Source of the DNA: Haplosporangium gracile
Taxonomy: Eukaryota; Mortierellomycota; Mortierellomycetes; Mortierellales; Mortierellaceae
Direction: 5' to 3'
Length of the DNA: 24,314 nucleotides
NCBI GenBank assembly: GCA_015499985.1
Contig: JAAAUF010000642.1
Location: 1 to 24,314, forward strand
Shown here: piece by piece, positions 1 through 9,393 of the stretch
How positions within the stretch are numbered: position 1 is the stretch's first letter
Layout: each line of letters begins with the position of its first letter
Program-made: the position numbers and the translations under genes
Notes under the pieces: model-generated
The model's input: the letters and a program-made list of their open reading frames with translations, nothing else
Database searches by the model: none
Told to the model about the DNA's origin: nothing

Positions 1-372
1 TTTGAGAAGGGTTCAAAGAAAGGTATGTGCAAGGAGGAGCTATGTGCAGAGAGAAGGGTCAAGGGAAAGTAGAAAGCGTGGGAGAAACCGAAAGACAATA
101 GGACAGGATAGGACAGGACAAAAATCACACTAGGCTACTTGAGGGAGACAAAGTACGGAAACGGGAAAGAGAGACCTTGAAAGACTGATAGCCAGACAGC
201 TTGGACAGATAGGAGAGACATGAGAAACAGAGACAGAGACAGGACAGATAGGAAGACAGGAAGACAGGAAGACAGGAAGACTTGAAACACGAAACAGGAA
301 AAAAAAAGAGGTAGGGAATAGAGAGGCTCCCCATATCAACAAGGAGCCCCCGAAAGGCTCACTCGAGAGGTC
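1..372. other. 3' flank of the first gene, no gene seen
   Basis: This stretch is strongly purine-rich on the + strand, so the minus-strand transcript of the neighbouring small gene would have a pyrimidine-rich 3' UTR. I see no coding region with a plausible start. No AATAAA can be read on the minus strand here, so the poly(A) site of that gene is not located. It contains a short tandem repeat (251-282) and looser GACAGGA-type repeats near 100-120. Confidence 0.5.
251..282. repeat. four-copy 8-bp tandem repeat (GGAAGACA)n
   Basis: Four consecutive copies of GGAAGACA, the last with one mismatch (ending in ACT). It lies in the predicted 3' region of the minus-strand small gene. No function is suggested. 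Confidence 0.85.
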
Positions 373-636
373 TTAGTACTTGCGGCCATAGCCCGAGTTG
401 CCACCCTGGTTGTAATTGTTGCTGTTGCCCGAAGGAGGAGTGTACTTGGAGTAACCGGTGTTGGGGTTGGAGTAGTAAGTTGACCCGTTTGAGTTCTGGT
501 AGTAGTAGGATCCGTTGTTGTTGGAGTAGTGGTAGGAGCCACCGGAGGCAGTGGAGTCGCCGCGGTTGCAGTAGTGGTTTCCTTGGCTGTTGTTGCCAGT
601 GGAGTGGATGGTGTAATTGTTGTTGTAGCTCGACAT
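373..636 (-). CDS. small Asn/Ser/Tyr/Gly-rich protein (87 aa)
   Basis: Single-exon ORF of 87 residues. I chose the ATG at 636 because its context (TCAAAATGTCG) is good; the frame stays open upstream, but that part translates a CT-rich leader with Phe/Pro/Ser bias. The protein is almost entirely N, S, Y, G and T. Its middle carries a quasi-repeat: SYHYSNNNG, SYYYQNSNG, STYYSNPNTG. It ends in a basic GYGRKY. No signal peptide or membrane segment is seen. From memory, small fungal hypothetical proteins with the same NSQGNHY and GSYYY.N.NGSTYY pattern are widespread, so it is probably a genuine conserved family of unknown role. It is divergently arranged with OST1. A low-complexity, aggregation-prone or RNA-granule protein would fit the composition, but that is speculation. 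Confidence 0.7.
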   Translation of the reverse strand: MSSYNNNYTIHSTGNNSQGNHYCNRGDSTASGGSYHYSNNNGSYYYQNSNGSTYYSNPNTGYSKYTPPSGNSNNYNQGGNSGYGRKY

Positions 637-1216
637 TTTGATGTAGAGGGGGGTGGTTGTGGAGTTGGGTTGGGGTTGAAGGGGTGAGTGAGTTGGGTCA
701 AAAGAGGGGAAGGAGAAGAGAAAGGGAAAGGAAAAGAAGAAGAGGAGTCGGGCAGGGTGAGCGGAGGGGAGGAAGAATAAACAGGCGCAAGGTGTATGTA
801 GCATTAGCGATGAAAGGAAGACTGATTGAGTGACGGTTTATCGATTGGGAGAGGGAGCAACTGAATTCGCCTCGTCGCAGATATCCATTGGCTGGATGAT
901 ACTGGCGGGCCAGGGGTGTGCGAAATTATCAAAAGTGTTGGAAGCACCAAGAGGAAGGACGTCGAAGAACGAACGACAAGAAAGAAAAAGAAAGGGATCG
1001 CCATCATCTTCTCTCTTGACTCTTTTATTCACTCTCCTTCGTTCAAGCAGGATCTCGGACAGGAAGGCTACACCTTGAATTACTTGACAGCAGCAGCCAA
1101 CAGAGGACACGCAAGAAACCGACACTCCTTGTCATCATCAACTCCAAGGACCAGCCCTCATCAAACAACCAAACGAACACGTACTACGCGTCAGCAAGAA
1201 CAAAGGAAGCATCATC
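637..1216. promoter_or_regulatory. divergent promoter region between the small gene and OST1
   Basis: 580 bp separate the two start codons. Two CCAAT boxes in minus orientation (ATTGG at 844-848 and 887-891) face the small gene. No canonical TATA is seen for either gene. The 170 bp before 636, read on the minus strand, are pyrimidine-rich, like the leaders of other genes here. Just upstream of OST1 (about 1090-1216) the sequence is CA/AAC-rich, as in a typical fungal 5' UTR. ORFs crossing this region (830-1078 and 916-1311 on +) look like non-coding read-through. Confidence 0.4.
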
Positions 1217-3519
1217 ATGCGTCTCATAACAACAACCACTCTTGTGGCAACCATCATCGCCGCCCTCTCTCTGACCACCTCCTATGTCCACGCAGAAGAG
1301 TTCTGGTCTGAGCAAGATGTACCCATTGTGCCCCAAACCTTCAAAATCACCAACCTCCTGCGAACGCTCGACCTGTCCAAGCCCATCATCAGAGAAATCA
1401 CCTCGGCCGCTGTCCAGAACACTCATGCCGATCAGGACCAGACCCATTATTATTTTCCCGTTGATCAGGCTTATTCCGATAACTTGGCTTTTATTTCTGC
1501 CGAGAATCGAAAGACTAAGGAGGTTCTTGAAGTTATTAAGGACGAGGAGTTTTATGACGCGTAAGTTTTTCCATTTTCACGTTGGTTGTTGAGTTGTTGG
1601 ATTGATCGCTGCTTATTGGTGGTGGTAGTGGTGGTGGTGTTGTTGTTATTGTCGTAGGTGATTGTAGTAGGGGCTGTCATACCTTTGACTAACGCCTGTG
1701 TTATTTTCTTCTTCCTCCTCCTTTTCTCCTTCCCTTCCTATCCCTACTTTCACTTCTGACAAATTCGTGTTCTTCGTTCATGTCTACTTCTTCCTCTTCT
1801 GCCTCTTCCTTGTCTTCTCTCACCTCTTCTTCCTCCTCGTCTTCTTGTCCCACTACGCAATTAACCGTGAAACGAGAATAGTCAGTTCCAGTACTACAAG
1901 GTTAAGTTGGCAACTCCATTGCCTCCCGGTGAAAAGGTCCAGATCACCGTCCGCACCTCCCTCACCAACCTCATCCGCGCCTTCCCCACCCATGTTGGAC
2001 AGGCCGAAAAACAAAAGTTTATCTTCTTCGGCAACCCTTTTGCTCTCACCGCCTACCCCGCCGTCAAGCAGAAGACCACCGTCATGTACGTTCCTTTTTT
2101 TGTGTGTGTTCAGGATAGGATCGTCAGTGGACCTGAATACAGGACCATGTCTTTTCTTTATTTTGTGCTCAGGGCGCGTCTATTAGGACACAAAGACAGG
2201 GCACTGTGCTTTCATTTTTGTTATTTCCTCCGACTCTTTCGTATTCACGATATTCCAATTTGTCCTCTCTTTAATCAGAGTTATTATATCCGTCTGAATT
2301 ATCGTCGCGCAGAACGCGACTCTGCTCTAATTTAACATCTTCCTTTTTTTTCCCTCTCCTACAACACAACAGTACGCCTAACAATGTGTTGGAGGTCCAT
2401 GAGCACCCCGAGGAGGTCGATGTGGTGGTCAAGAACAACCAGGTGATTTTGGGACCCTACAACGACGTCAACTCTTTGGAGCATGGAATCTTTGAGGTCC
2501 AGTACGAGTTGACCGGCGCTATCCCCCACATCCGCCGCCTCCGTCGCGAGATCGAGGTTTCCCAGTGGGGCAACAACCTTGCTGTCGAGGAGCACTACAA
2601 CTTTGTCAACCGCGGCGCCGAGTACGTCCTTTTTGTTGCTTTTCACAGGAAACCCGTTTTTTGCATGTATATTACTGTCGTCGTTTCATGCCAAAGTGTT
2701 TACTAATTCCTCTTACATTCTCTCTCTAAAATAATTATATTAGGTTGAAGGGACAGTTCAGCAGACTTGACTACCTGCGCAACCCTATGGGAATCCGCGA
2801 GGGCAACGGCGTCTTGGGCTTCCAGACAAAGATCCCCAAATTGGCACGCGACATCTACTACCGCGACGAGATTGGCAACATTTCGACTTCGGCCATTGCT
2901 CACCAGCTCGACCATATCCAGCTGATGCTCAAGCCCCGCTTCCCCCTTTTCGGTGGCTGGAACACCACCTGGTACATTGGATACAACACACCTTTGGATG
3001 GATACTTGCGCAAGATTGCTGGAACTGATAAGCATATCCTTAAGGTCCCTGCCATCTCACCCATGCCTGACACCACTTATGAGGATGTCGAGATCCGCGT
3101 CGTTCTGCCCGAAGGCGCCAAGTACGTTTTTGTCTCCTTGTTGTTTGTCTTCGTCGTGTCTTTTTCTCGTGATTACAAGTTCAGTTGAATGGCTGAGAGA
3201 CTTAACAATTTTTTTTTTATTTTTGTTACTTCCTACCAAAAGGAATGTGAAGGCGGTGTTGCCATACGAGGTGGACGAGATCGAGTACTCGACGACAAAG
3301 ACATATATGGACAGCGCTGGACGGTCGACGGTGACGATCTTGGCAAGCAACCTGATTGAAGACCACGCACAGGATCTCTACATCGAGTACGAGTTCTCCC
3401 AGATGTCGTACTTGACCAAGCCCCTTGCTGCTGCCACCATGATCATGGCCATCTATGCCACTTCGATTGTTTTCTCTCGTTTGGATTTCAAGATTGGCGG
3501 CTCTACTTTGAAGAAATAG
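1217..3519 (+). CDS. OST1: dolichyl-diphosphooligosaccharide-protein glycosyltransferase subunit OST1 (ribophorin I), 5 exons
   Basis: Exons: 1217-1560, 1882-2085, 2373-2621, 2744-3121, 3243-3519 (1452 nt, 483 aa; yeast Ost1 is about the same size). Ribophorin I is an ER-membrane subunit of the oligosaccharyltransferase complex, which N-glycosylates nascent proteins. Residues 1-26 form a signal peptide with likely cleavage after VHA. The lumenal part carries family landmarks: GAELKGQFSRLDY across the exon 3/4 junction, VVLPEGAKNV across the exon 4/5 junction, and TYMDSAGRSTV. One hydrophobic segment at about 452-471 follows LTKP and precedes a short tail ending in KK, the usual type I topology. 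All four introns are phase 2, and introns 2-4 start GTACGT. The intron 1 acceptor is placed at AATAG (ends 1881), because this keeps frame into FQYYKVKL; the nearer CAG would shift it. The intron 4 acceptor (CAAAAG) is atypical. I am sure of the family, less so of that splice site. Confidence 0.93.
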
Positions 3520-3801
3520 AACTGAAGAGAGTTCTTTCTTCAGATGAGCTGTAGTAGATACTCGTAGAGACAAATGGTTGGCGACAGGGGTTCTGACTAT
3601 CCTGAGCCCCAGCAATTTGATATATAAAGAGATCTTTTTATCTTTGACTCCTGCTGTCTGAGGCATTCCTTTTCAATATTTATCTCGTTTTTGTTTTTGT
3701 TGCTATCCATGATGTTTTGGTGATGTTGTTATCGTCTATCTTGTCTGCCTTGATCCTGTGATGAATGAAATGAATGTCTGCGATTTGTGATTAGGCAGGC
3801 G

Positions 3802-3807
3802 AATAAA
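3802..3807 (+). terminator. poly(A) signal of OST1
   Basis: Canonical AATAAA 283 nt after the OST1 stop codon, followed by a GT-rich element (GTTGTTGTTG) expected downstream of a cleavage site. Confidence 0.65.
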
Positions 3808-3850
3808 ATGAAGACAAAGGCTACAGTTGTTGTTGTTGTTTGGTTGTGTG

Positions 3851-3856
3851 TTTATT
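3851..3856 (-). terminator. poly(A) signal of homocitrate synthase
   Basis: TTTATT on the + strand is AATAAA on the minus strand, 140 nt beyond the homocitrate synthase stop codon. It points towards the OST1 signal. Confidence 0.6.
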
Positions 3857-3996
3857 TTGAATCACTACTGTACAATCGAGTCTGGTGCTCGTTATTTTTT
3901 GCATAAAAGGTATGGAAAGGGAGAGGGAGAAGAAGAAAGGGGATGCTGGTGAACATGCAGAAGGAATCAATGAAAAGTGAAAGAAAAAGAGCCAAT

Positions 3997-5498
3997 TTAG
4001 GCGGCAACCTCATCGGGCAAGACCAACAACTGCTCAATCGCCGAATGATCACCGGCGACCTTGTAAGCATGGAAATTCCTCAAAAGTCCATCGACATCCT
4101 CCATCGACTGGTTCTTGATATCGGCCAACTTCTTGATCTTGCCCGTAATGGCCTTCAAATCATCATCCGACAAGGCCAGTCCAAGCTGCTCAGCACGATT
4201 CTTGACAGCGTTCCAACCCGTGAGACGGTGTCCAATCGAGACATAGCGGGTCATGCCAAAGACTTCGGGCTTCAAGATCTCATATGTGGCAGGGTTGTTC
4301 AAGATAGCCTTGGCGTGAATACCGGCCTTGTGGGTGAAGGCGCAGTAGCCGGTGATACAGTTGTTGAAAGGGACTTGGATCTCGACGGCGTCAGCGATGA
4401 GATTCTCAAGGTCGCGGAGTTTGTGGAGCTGGTACTTGGATGCGACGTAGTCAGGGTCGACGGTGAACATGCGAGCGATAAGGTTTCCGATAGGGGTGAT
4501 GCCGTTGCGTTCGCCGATGCCCAGGACGGAGGTGTCGATGTGTGTTGCACCAGCTTCCAGCGCTGCGTATGCGTTTGCCGTTGCGCATCCCGTATCTATT
4601 TTGGATATGTGTATGAGTAAAAATGTGTACGTGACCGAGCGTGATAAAGATTAGATGGATGTACGTGGAATTAAGCATTTGGGATTCATAGGTGATAGAA
4701 ATGTGACTGTCTAGTTTGGACCGTGCCCAATCAGACATCGCGATTAAAAGGGAGAGACATATCGGAAAAATATGCACTCAAGATAATCATCTAGAATGCA
4801 CCAACAGCATGGAAGGAAGGCTTACCGTTGTGGAAATGGCACTCGATGTCGGTGGTGGGCTTCAAGACAGAGCGCAGAGTCTTGACAAGGTCATAGACCT
4901 GGCGAGGGTTGGCACATCCAACAGTGTCGGCAATACCAACACGGTTCACGCCCAGCTGATCAACAGCCTTGTACAAGTTCAACAGATCGACCAGATCCGA
5001 ACGGAACGAATCCTCAGACGAGAAACGGACCTCAAGACCCTTGGACTTGACATAGTTGATGACCTCGGTCGCATCCTTGATAATTCGCTCCATATCCTTG
5101 CCGTGCGAGAACTCCCTCAAGTACGAAGAGGTACCAATGACGACATCCAAGCCATCGACACCCGTCTCACAGGCAATCCGGGCATCGTCCATATGGCAGC
5201 GGACGTGGGTCAAGATCTTGGCCTTCAAGCCCAGGTTGGCAATGGCGATGCAATCAAGACGGGACTGTTCGGAGGCGGCGGGGGAGGTGAGCTCGATGTA
5301 CTCGACTCCAAAATCGTCGAGGGCCTTGGCGATCTCAATCTTCTTGGCGGTGTCAAAGAAGGCGTTGGCGAACTGCTCGCCCTCGCGGAGAGTGGATTCG
5401 ATGATGGACCAGTTTGTGAGGCGGGACAGGGAGTCGGTATATTTGGGCGCATAGGGGCTCGACGAGACGTTGGCGATTGGGCTGGCGTGTGGTGGCAT
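3997..5498 (-). CDS. LYS20: homocitrate synthase, lysine biosynthesis, 2 exons
   Basis: Exons on the minus strand: 5498-4826 and 4595-3997 (1272 nt, 423 aa). The intron (4596-4825, 230 nt) starts GTAAGC, ends TAG, and splits an Asp codon. The enzyme condenses acetyl-CoA and 2-oxoglutarate to homocitrate, the committed step of the fungal alpha-aminoadipate pathway. It has the DRE-TIM (HMGL-like) barrel signature [11 protein letters not shown] (residues 35-45; catalytic-site Arg38 and Glu39) and the metal-binding His221-x-His223 in ECHFHNDTG, completed across the splice junction. [15 protein letters not shown] and the lid region [16 protein letters not shown] are also present. The length matches fungal enzymes. 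The ATG at 5498 sits in a good context (GCAAAAATGCC); an ORF extension upstream is CT-rich leader. No clear mitochondrial targeting sequence is seen, so cytosolic or nuclear location, as for yeast Lys20/21, is plausible. The symbol follows yeast and could equally be LYS21 or lys4. Confidence 0.95.
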
Positions 5499-5695
5499 TT
5501 TTGCTTTTATTGTGTGTGAGGTGAAAGTGGTTGGTTGTTGGTTGGTAGTGAGTGAGTGAGGGTGCGTTGGTGAAGAGAGTATGGGAGGATGAGAGGGGGA
5601 GACCGAGACTGAGTCGTGTGTTTGTGGTATTGAAAGAGTGTGAAGGATAAGAAGAAAAATAGAAAAAGGGAAATAAAAATGGAAAGAGGGATTCG

Positions 5696-5702
5696 TTTTA
5701 TA
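5696..5702 (-). promoter_or_regulatory. TATA box of homocitrate synthase
   Basis: TATAAAA on the minus strand (in CTATAAAACGAATCCC), about 200 nt upstream of the start codon. It is followed by a pyrimidine-rich leader on that strand. The sequence resembles the UAP1 TATA element at 17862. Confidence 0.5.
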
Positions 5703-5854
5703 GGAGAAAAAAGACTGAGGGATGGAGATATGACAAAAAGAGGCAAGAGGATACCGAAGCAAACAAACAAGAGATGGATAGATATGATATGGATTATGAA
5801 TAAAAAGATAATTTTTTTCCATGCGTGTGGGGACTAGATAAGTGTGTGAAGTGG

Positions 5855-5921
5855 AGTGTGTGTATGTGTGTGCGGTCGATCGGCTCTCTCTCTCTGTGTG
5901 TGTATGTGTGTATGTGTGTAT
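5855..5921. repeat. GT/CT microsatellite
   Basis: Interrupted (TG)n and (TGTA)n runs with an internal (CT)6 block and a CGATCG palindrome at the junction. It lies upstream of the homocitrate synthase promoter. Confidence 0.85.
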
Positions 5922-6103
5922 TGATTGGTAACAAACACATGGGGTCGTTTACTTCTCTCCTACTCTCTCAGTCTCTCCACTCCATAACATGAGAAGGGGA
6001 GAATTTATGAGTGGAGGTGAGTTAAAAGTGACAAGTTAGTATTTTTCCCCGTGCTGGACCCATGTAAGAAAGAATTTTTTTTGTGAGTGAATTGAAGAGG
6101 ACT

Positions 6104-6131
6104 GATGCGATGTGATGCGATGCGATGTGAT
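6104..6131. repeat. GATGC/GATGT pentamer minisatellite
   Basis: Five tandem GATGY pentamers and a partial sixth, giving the ORF-track-like peptide pattern R-C-D. It is a simple repeat, not a coding signal. Confidence 0.75.
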
Positions 6132-6382
6132 ATGACTGTCGAAGGACAAGGGGTGAAATCTTATTCTCTTTTTTCTGTCCATAGATCCACACACCATGGA
6201 ACATGTAATCAGATCCACACACACGCACACACGCACTTCTTTGCCGGTACTGCACTGTCAATTAATGGGTTGCGTTGCCAAATCCTCTCCTTGTCCTCTG
6301 TAAAGAAGAAAAAAATAATCCATCGATCTCGTTCCTTCGTTCACAGATAAGTGATAGGTGTCTACAGATGCGATAAAAAACA

Positions 6383-6390
6383 TATAAAAA
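6383..6390 (+). promoter_or_regulatory. orphan TATA box
   Basis: TATAAAAAGGGG, followed by a pyrimidine-rich stretch (about 6403-6430), closely matches the layout of the UAP1 core promoter (TATAAAACGGCCCC then CT-rich). No recognised gene lies downstream. The first + strand ATG after it (about 6484) opens a 53-codon ORF that ends just before a poly(A) tract. Confidence 0.35.
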
Positions 6391-6440
6391 GGGGTTGAGA
6401 TCCACCCCCTTTTCTCTCTTTTTTTTTATTGTTGCTGTTG

Positions 6441-6470
6441 CGGTTGATTCGATTCCATCGGTTGATTCGA
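6441..6470. repeat. 12-bp direct repeat, 18-bp period
   Basis: CGGTTGATTCGA occurs at 6441-6452 and again at 6459-6470, about 50-80 bp downstream of the orphan TATA box. This may be a paired protein-binding site or chance. Confidence 0.6.
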
Positions 6471-6661
6471 CACTTAGCCTATTGGATGAATGGCTCTTTC
6501 GTAGCATGTGCAACGAATATCTTGTCCAGTGTCAAAGCGAATGTAACCTTCTTCTTTCGTCTCTTTTCTACCGCCATGTCTTCCTTGATCGTTTCTATCG
6601 GATCAGTTGCTTTACTTTCTTTGTTCTTGGTTGTGATAGATCGATAACATAGAGAGAGATA

Positions 6662-6674
6662 TTTAAAAAAAAAA

Positions 6675-6706
<32 letters not shown>
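6662..6706. repeat. double poly(A) tract
   Basis: A16, TTT, then A23 on the + strand. It could be a plain homopolymer, a nucleosome-excluding tract, or the tail of an old retroposed transcript. I saw no flanking target-site duplication. Confidence 0.9.
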
Positions 6707-7239
6707 GTGAACAACTAGTTCACGCACACCTCGCAATGAAGTCAGCCTGTCCACCATCTCATGTGTGTGCTTTGCCCAGCTGGGCTTGTTTCCCCACTAC
6801 ATCCCTTCTTTCTTCTCCTCTCCTCTCTCTTTATTTTCTTCTCCGAAAAGTAATACAATAAGACTGTGTCACTTGTAGACAAAAAATCCGAAGAGGGGGC
6901 TGCGATGATCTGCATAATAAGTGATTTATGAAAAAAGAGCAGTCTTTATCACTCCTGACATCTGATTGGCTGATGTAATGAGATGGTTCCTTTCCTTTTT
7001 TTTTTGTTTTGCCGCTAAATCATTCTTAAGCCCATACACCATCTATGTTGTTTGTTACATGTGCGTGCATGCCTTTGGTACCGAAATGGGTGCTACTGTT
7101 CTTCTATGGCCTTGAAAATGATTTTATAAATAATGAAGATCTCGCCATTTCTGACGGTGGCGGCATCGTTGTGTTTCTTGCTTGAAATCTGCCACATCTT
7201 ACTACTCTTGTGCACTATAGGATTTTAACTACGTCCACG

Positions 7240-7760
7240 AATAAGCATGATTGTCAACACACTTTGTCAACACGCATACCAAATCCTCGACAACCACGCC
7301 AAAGATCGAATTATCGGCCCGGCTTGTACCCTGGATCGCCAAGGTACTGCATCAAGGCAATCGACACGCACGGGTCGTGGGAAATGACATCGATAACTGC
7401 GACCCTTGACCGCTTTCGAGGTGTCATCGTTGTCGTCACCGTCGTCGCTACTGTTGTTGGTGACTCTGGTTGTGGTGGTGGTGGTGGTGCAGAATCGTTT
7501 AGACATTTAGTGTATAATCCGCCAAATTTGGAGTTAATCTTGGTAAGTCTCTCGGAGAAGCATTTAGGGCGGCTGGGATTGGAAGATGTCGCCATTGAAG
7601 TCTACGTTCATACAGGCGTCTTGAAATGGCTCGCTGGGGTTTATGACGCCCCTCGTGCCGGCTGTAACGTGTCGGCTGGATTGAAGTATCGGATGAGCAT
7701 GGATGTGAGGAGAGCAATGCAGGTGAGGGGGAAGCGTCAAATGGTCATTTCGATATAGAA
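7240..7760. other. GC-richer patch with long ORFs in several frames, unrecognised
   Basis: This patch is visibly richer in G+C than its surroundings. It holds a + strand ORF (7210-7758, without an ATG near its start) and overlapping minus-strand ORFs at 7595-7311, 7506-7267 and 7717-7499. The 94-codon minus ORF at 7595-7311 begins with an ATG and carries a Pro-rich then Thr-rich middle and a basic PRKRSR. I recognise no family. It may be a decayed gene, an exon of an unrecognised gene, or a structured non-coding element. Confidence 0.2.
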
Positions 7761-8246
7761 AAGTGGAGAGCGATATGAAGAAAATGTCAATACTGGTTCA
7801 TGTTCTGTGTGACGAGAACGAAAAGAAAAGAGGAGATATAAACTAAAGGAAAGAAGGAAGGGCGGTGGTGAGATGCGTATTCTTTCGAGGATGATCCGGC
7901 GTGGTTTTGTACACAAGCTCTGATCCTGTTGCCCAATCCATCCTAATTCGCCCCCTTTCCACATTTTTTCTCCTTCTCTCCTCACACACACTCTCTCATA
8001 TACATCCCTGTAATTTTTTTTTTTGCTTATGCATCTTGCTTCTTTGCTTATCAGGATCTCAGTCGAACCCTCAGCAATCTCTCTCTTGCCTTGGCTCTTC
8101 TTTCATTTGCTACTTTCACCATTCTTTGTCTTTTTGAAAGGAAAGAAAAGAGGGAAAGGAAAGAGAGAGAGATTCTACGCGGCGTTTATCAAAGGACCCA
8201 TTTGTTCACCAGTTCTGATTTTCTGATTTTTCGTTGGTGGATTGGT

Positions 8247-8252
8247 CACGTG
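8247..8252. promoter_or_regulatory. CACGTG E-box with adjacent ATTGG
   Basis: ATTGGTCACGTGCG combines an inverted CCAAT box with a palindromic CACGTG. In yeasts CACGTG is bound by bHLH factors such as Pho4 and Cbf1. It is about 1.1 kb upstream of the SPX-deacylase start, so a link to that gene is only a possibility. Confidence 0.25.
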
Positions 8253-9154
8253 CGTCTAGGTCCACAAGGACAAGTTCGCGTCAGGTGCGCACGTTGCTTA
8301 AGTGAAGGAAATGATATGCCACAACGAAATGCGAGGGGCGTGGTGCAACCGCAGTCAGGCATTGGAGCAACTGAAAATGTACACAATATGAATATGTCGA
8401 ATCGATATGTTGCTGCAGGCCTCATTCCTTGCTCGCCGGTTATTGTGGTTTTTTTTTATCAGATGAGAGTGAGGGAGGTGGCGGTCGAATACAAACCAAC
8501 ATCCATATCGACCACAACAACGACAACGACAACGACAGAAGTGAACTGGCGGCATCTTTTCTATTCTTCCTGTCACTTTTGTTCCTCCTTTTTTTTTGCC
8601 CTGTTGGACAGATCGATGTGCTGAAAGGCGTAGAAAGTAATTGCTTTCTTGTCTGTCTAACTTGTCTATCTGCTGTGCATCCATCTTGCTTTTTTTGTTG
8701 CTCTTCCCTCTCTTTTTCTTGTACAGTAGATGGTCAATACCCCCCCCCCACACCCCTTCCTTACTTTCAATTGGAGATGAAAGGATGATATGAATGCTTT
8801 GAGCAGATGCGATGTGTATGCAACAAGTAAGACCTGCAAAGAGAGAGAGATGAAAGGAAGAAGAAGTGAAAAGACACGAGACGAAGAGAAGATAGGATTC
8901 ATTGTAGATAGATGTCTATGTGTGTATAGCATGCATGATCCATCCGAATAATGCCCAATAGGTCCGTGGATGTGGTTGTTGCTTTCTTTCCAATCGATCC
9001 AATGTGTATGATCCATCTCCCTTTATCGCCCTTCATCGCCCGTGGAACGAATAACGGTGACAAAAGAAGAAAAAAATGGATGAAGTGATGTACGTGTGCC
9101 AAGGGGAAAGGGACAACAGGGGCACAAAAAGGTCGAAAGGGGACAGAGGATGAG

Positions 9155-9161
9155 TATTTAA
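9155..9161 (+). promoter_or_regulatory. TATA-like element of the SPX-deacylase gene
   Basis: TATTTAA, followed from about 9184 by some 180 nt of CT-rich sequence, the same arrangement as the other promoters in this window. The start codon is 233 nt downstream. Confidence 0.35.
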
Positions 9162-9393
9162 TCAGTGCGCTGTGTATGGTGTTCGTCCCTCTTTCTTTTC
9201 TTTCTTCACCAAACAACACTTTCTCCTCCATACTCTCCATTCGTTCCTTTCTCTTCCTTCCTTCTCATTGCATCTTGCATCATCACCTTCTTTGCTTTTC
9301 CTTCATTTCATTCCTTTTTCACTCACGTACTCATTCCTTGCTTTTCCTTTTGCATCGCCCCTTGAACACGGAACACTCGGTCATTCAAAAGAC

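Larger units (their letters stand above)
3520..3996. other. tail-to-tail 3' region of OST1 and homocitrate synthase
   Basis: This holds the 3' UTRs of two convergent genes and no coding sequence that I can support. A GTT/TTG run (about 3826-3841) lies between the two opposing poly(A) signals. Confidence 0.7.
5703..9154. other. long intergenic region without a supported gene
   Basis: About 3.4 kb between two genes whose promoters both face it. It contains GT/CT microsatellites, a GATGC-type minisatellite, an isolated TATA box with downstream poly(A) runs, a GC-richer patch (7240-7720), a C10 run (8740-8749), and an AACGAC repeat near 8516-8536. ORFs are short, mostly low-complexity, and lack homology that I can recognise. 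I see no tRNA or rRNA. Confidence 0.5.

Noticed and set aside
1883..1885. CAG as acceptor of OST1 intron 1
   Set aside because: It would shift into a Ser/Arg-rich wrong frame; AATAG ending at 1881 keeps the family sequence in frame.
4716..5519. 267-codon ORF on + opposite homocitrate synthase exon 1
   Set aside because: Antisense shadow of a conserved coding exon with strong third-position GC bias; no family features and no start context.
6774..6785. 12-bp palindrome GCCCAGCTGGGC
   Set aside because: Short enough to occur by chance in a window of this size; no related sites or gene context.
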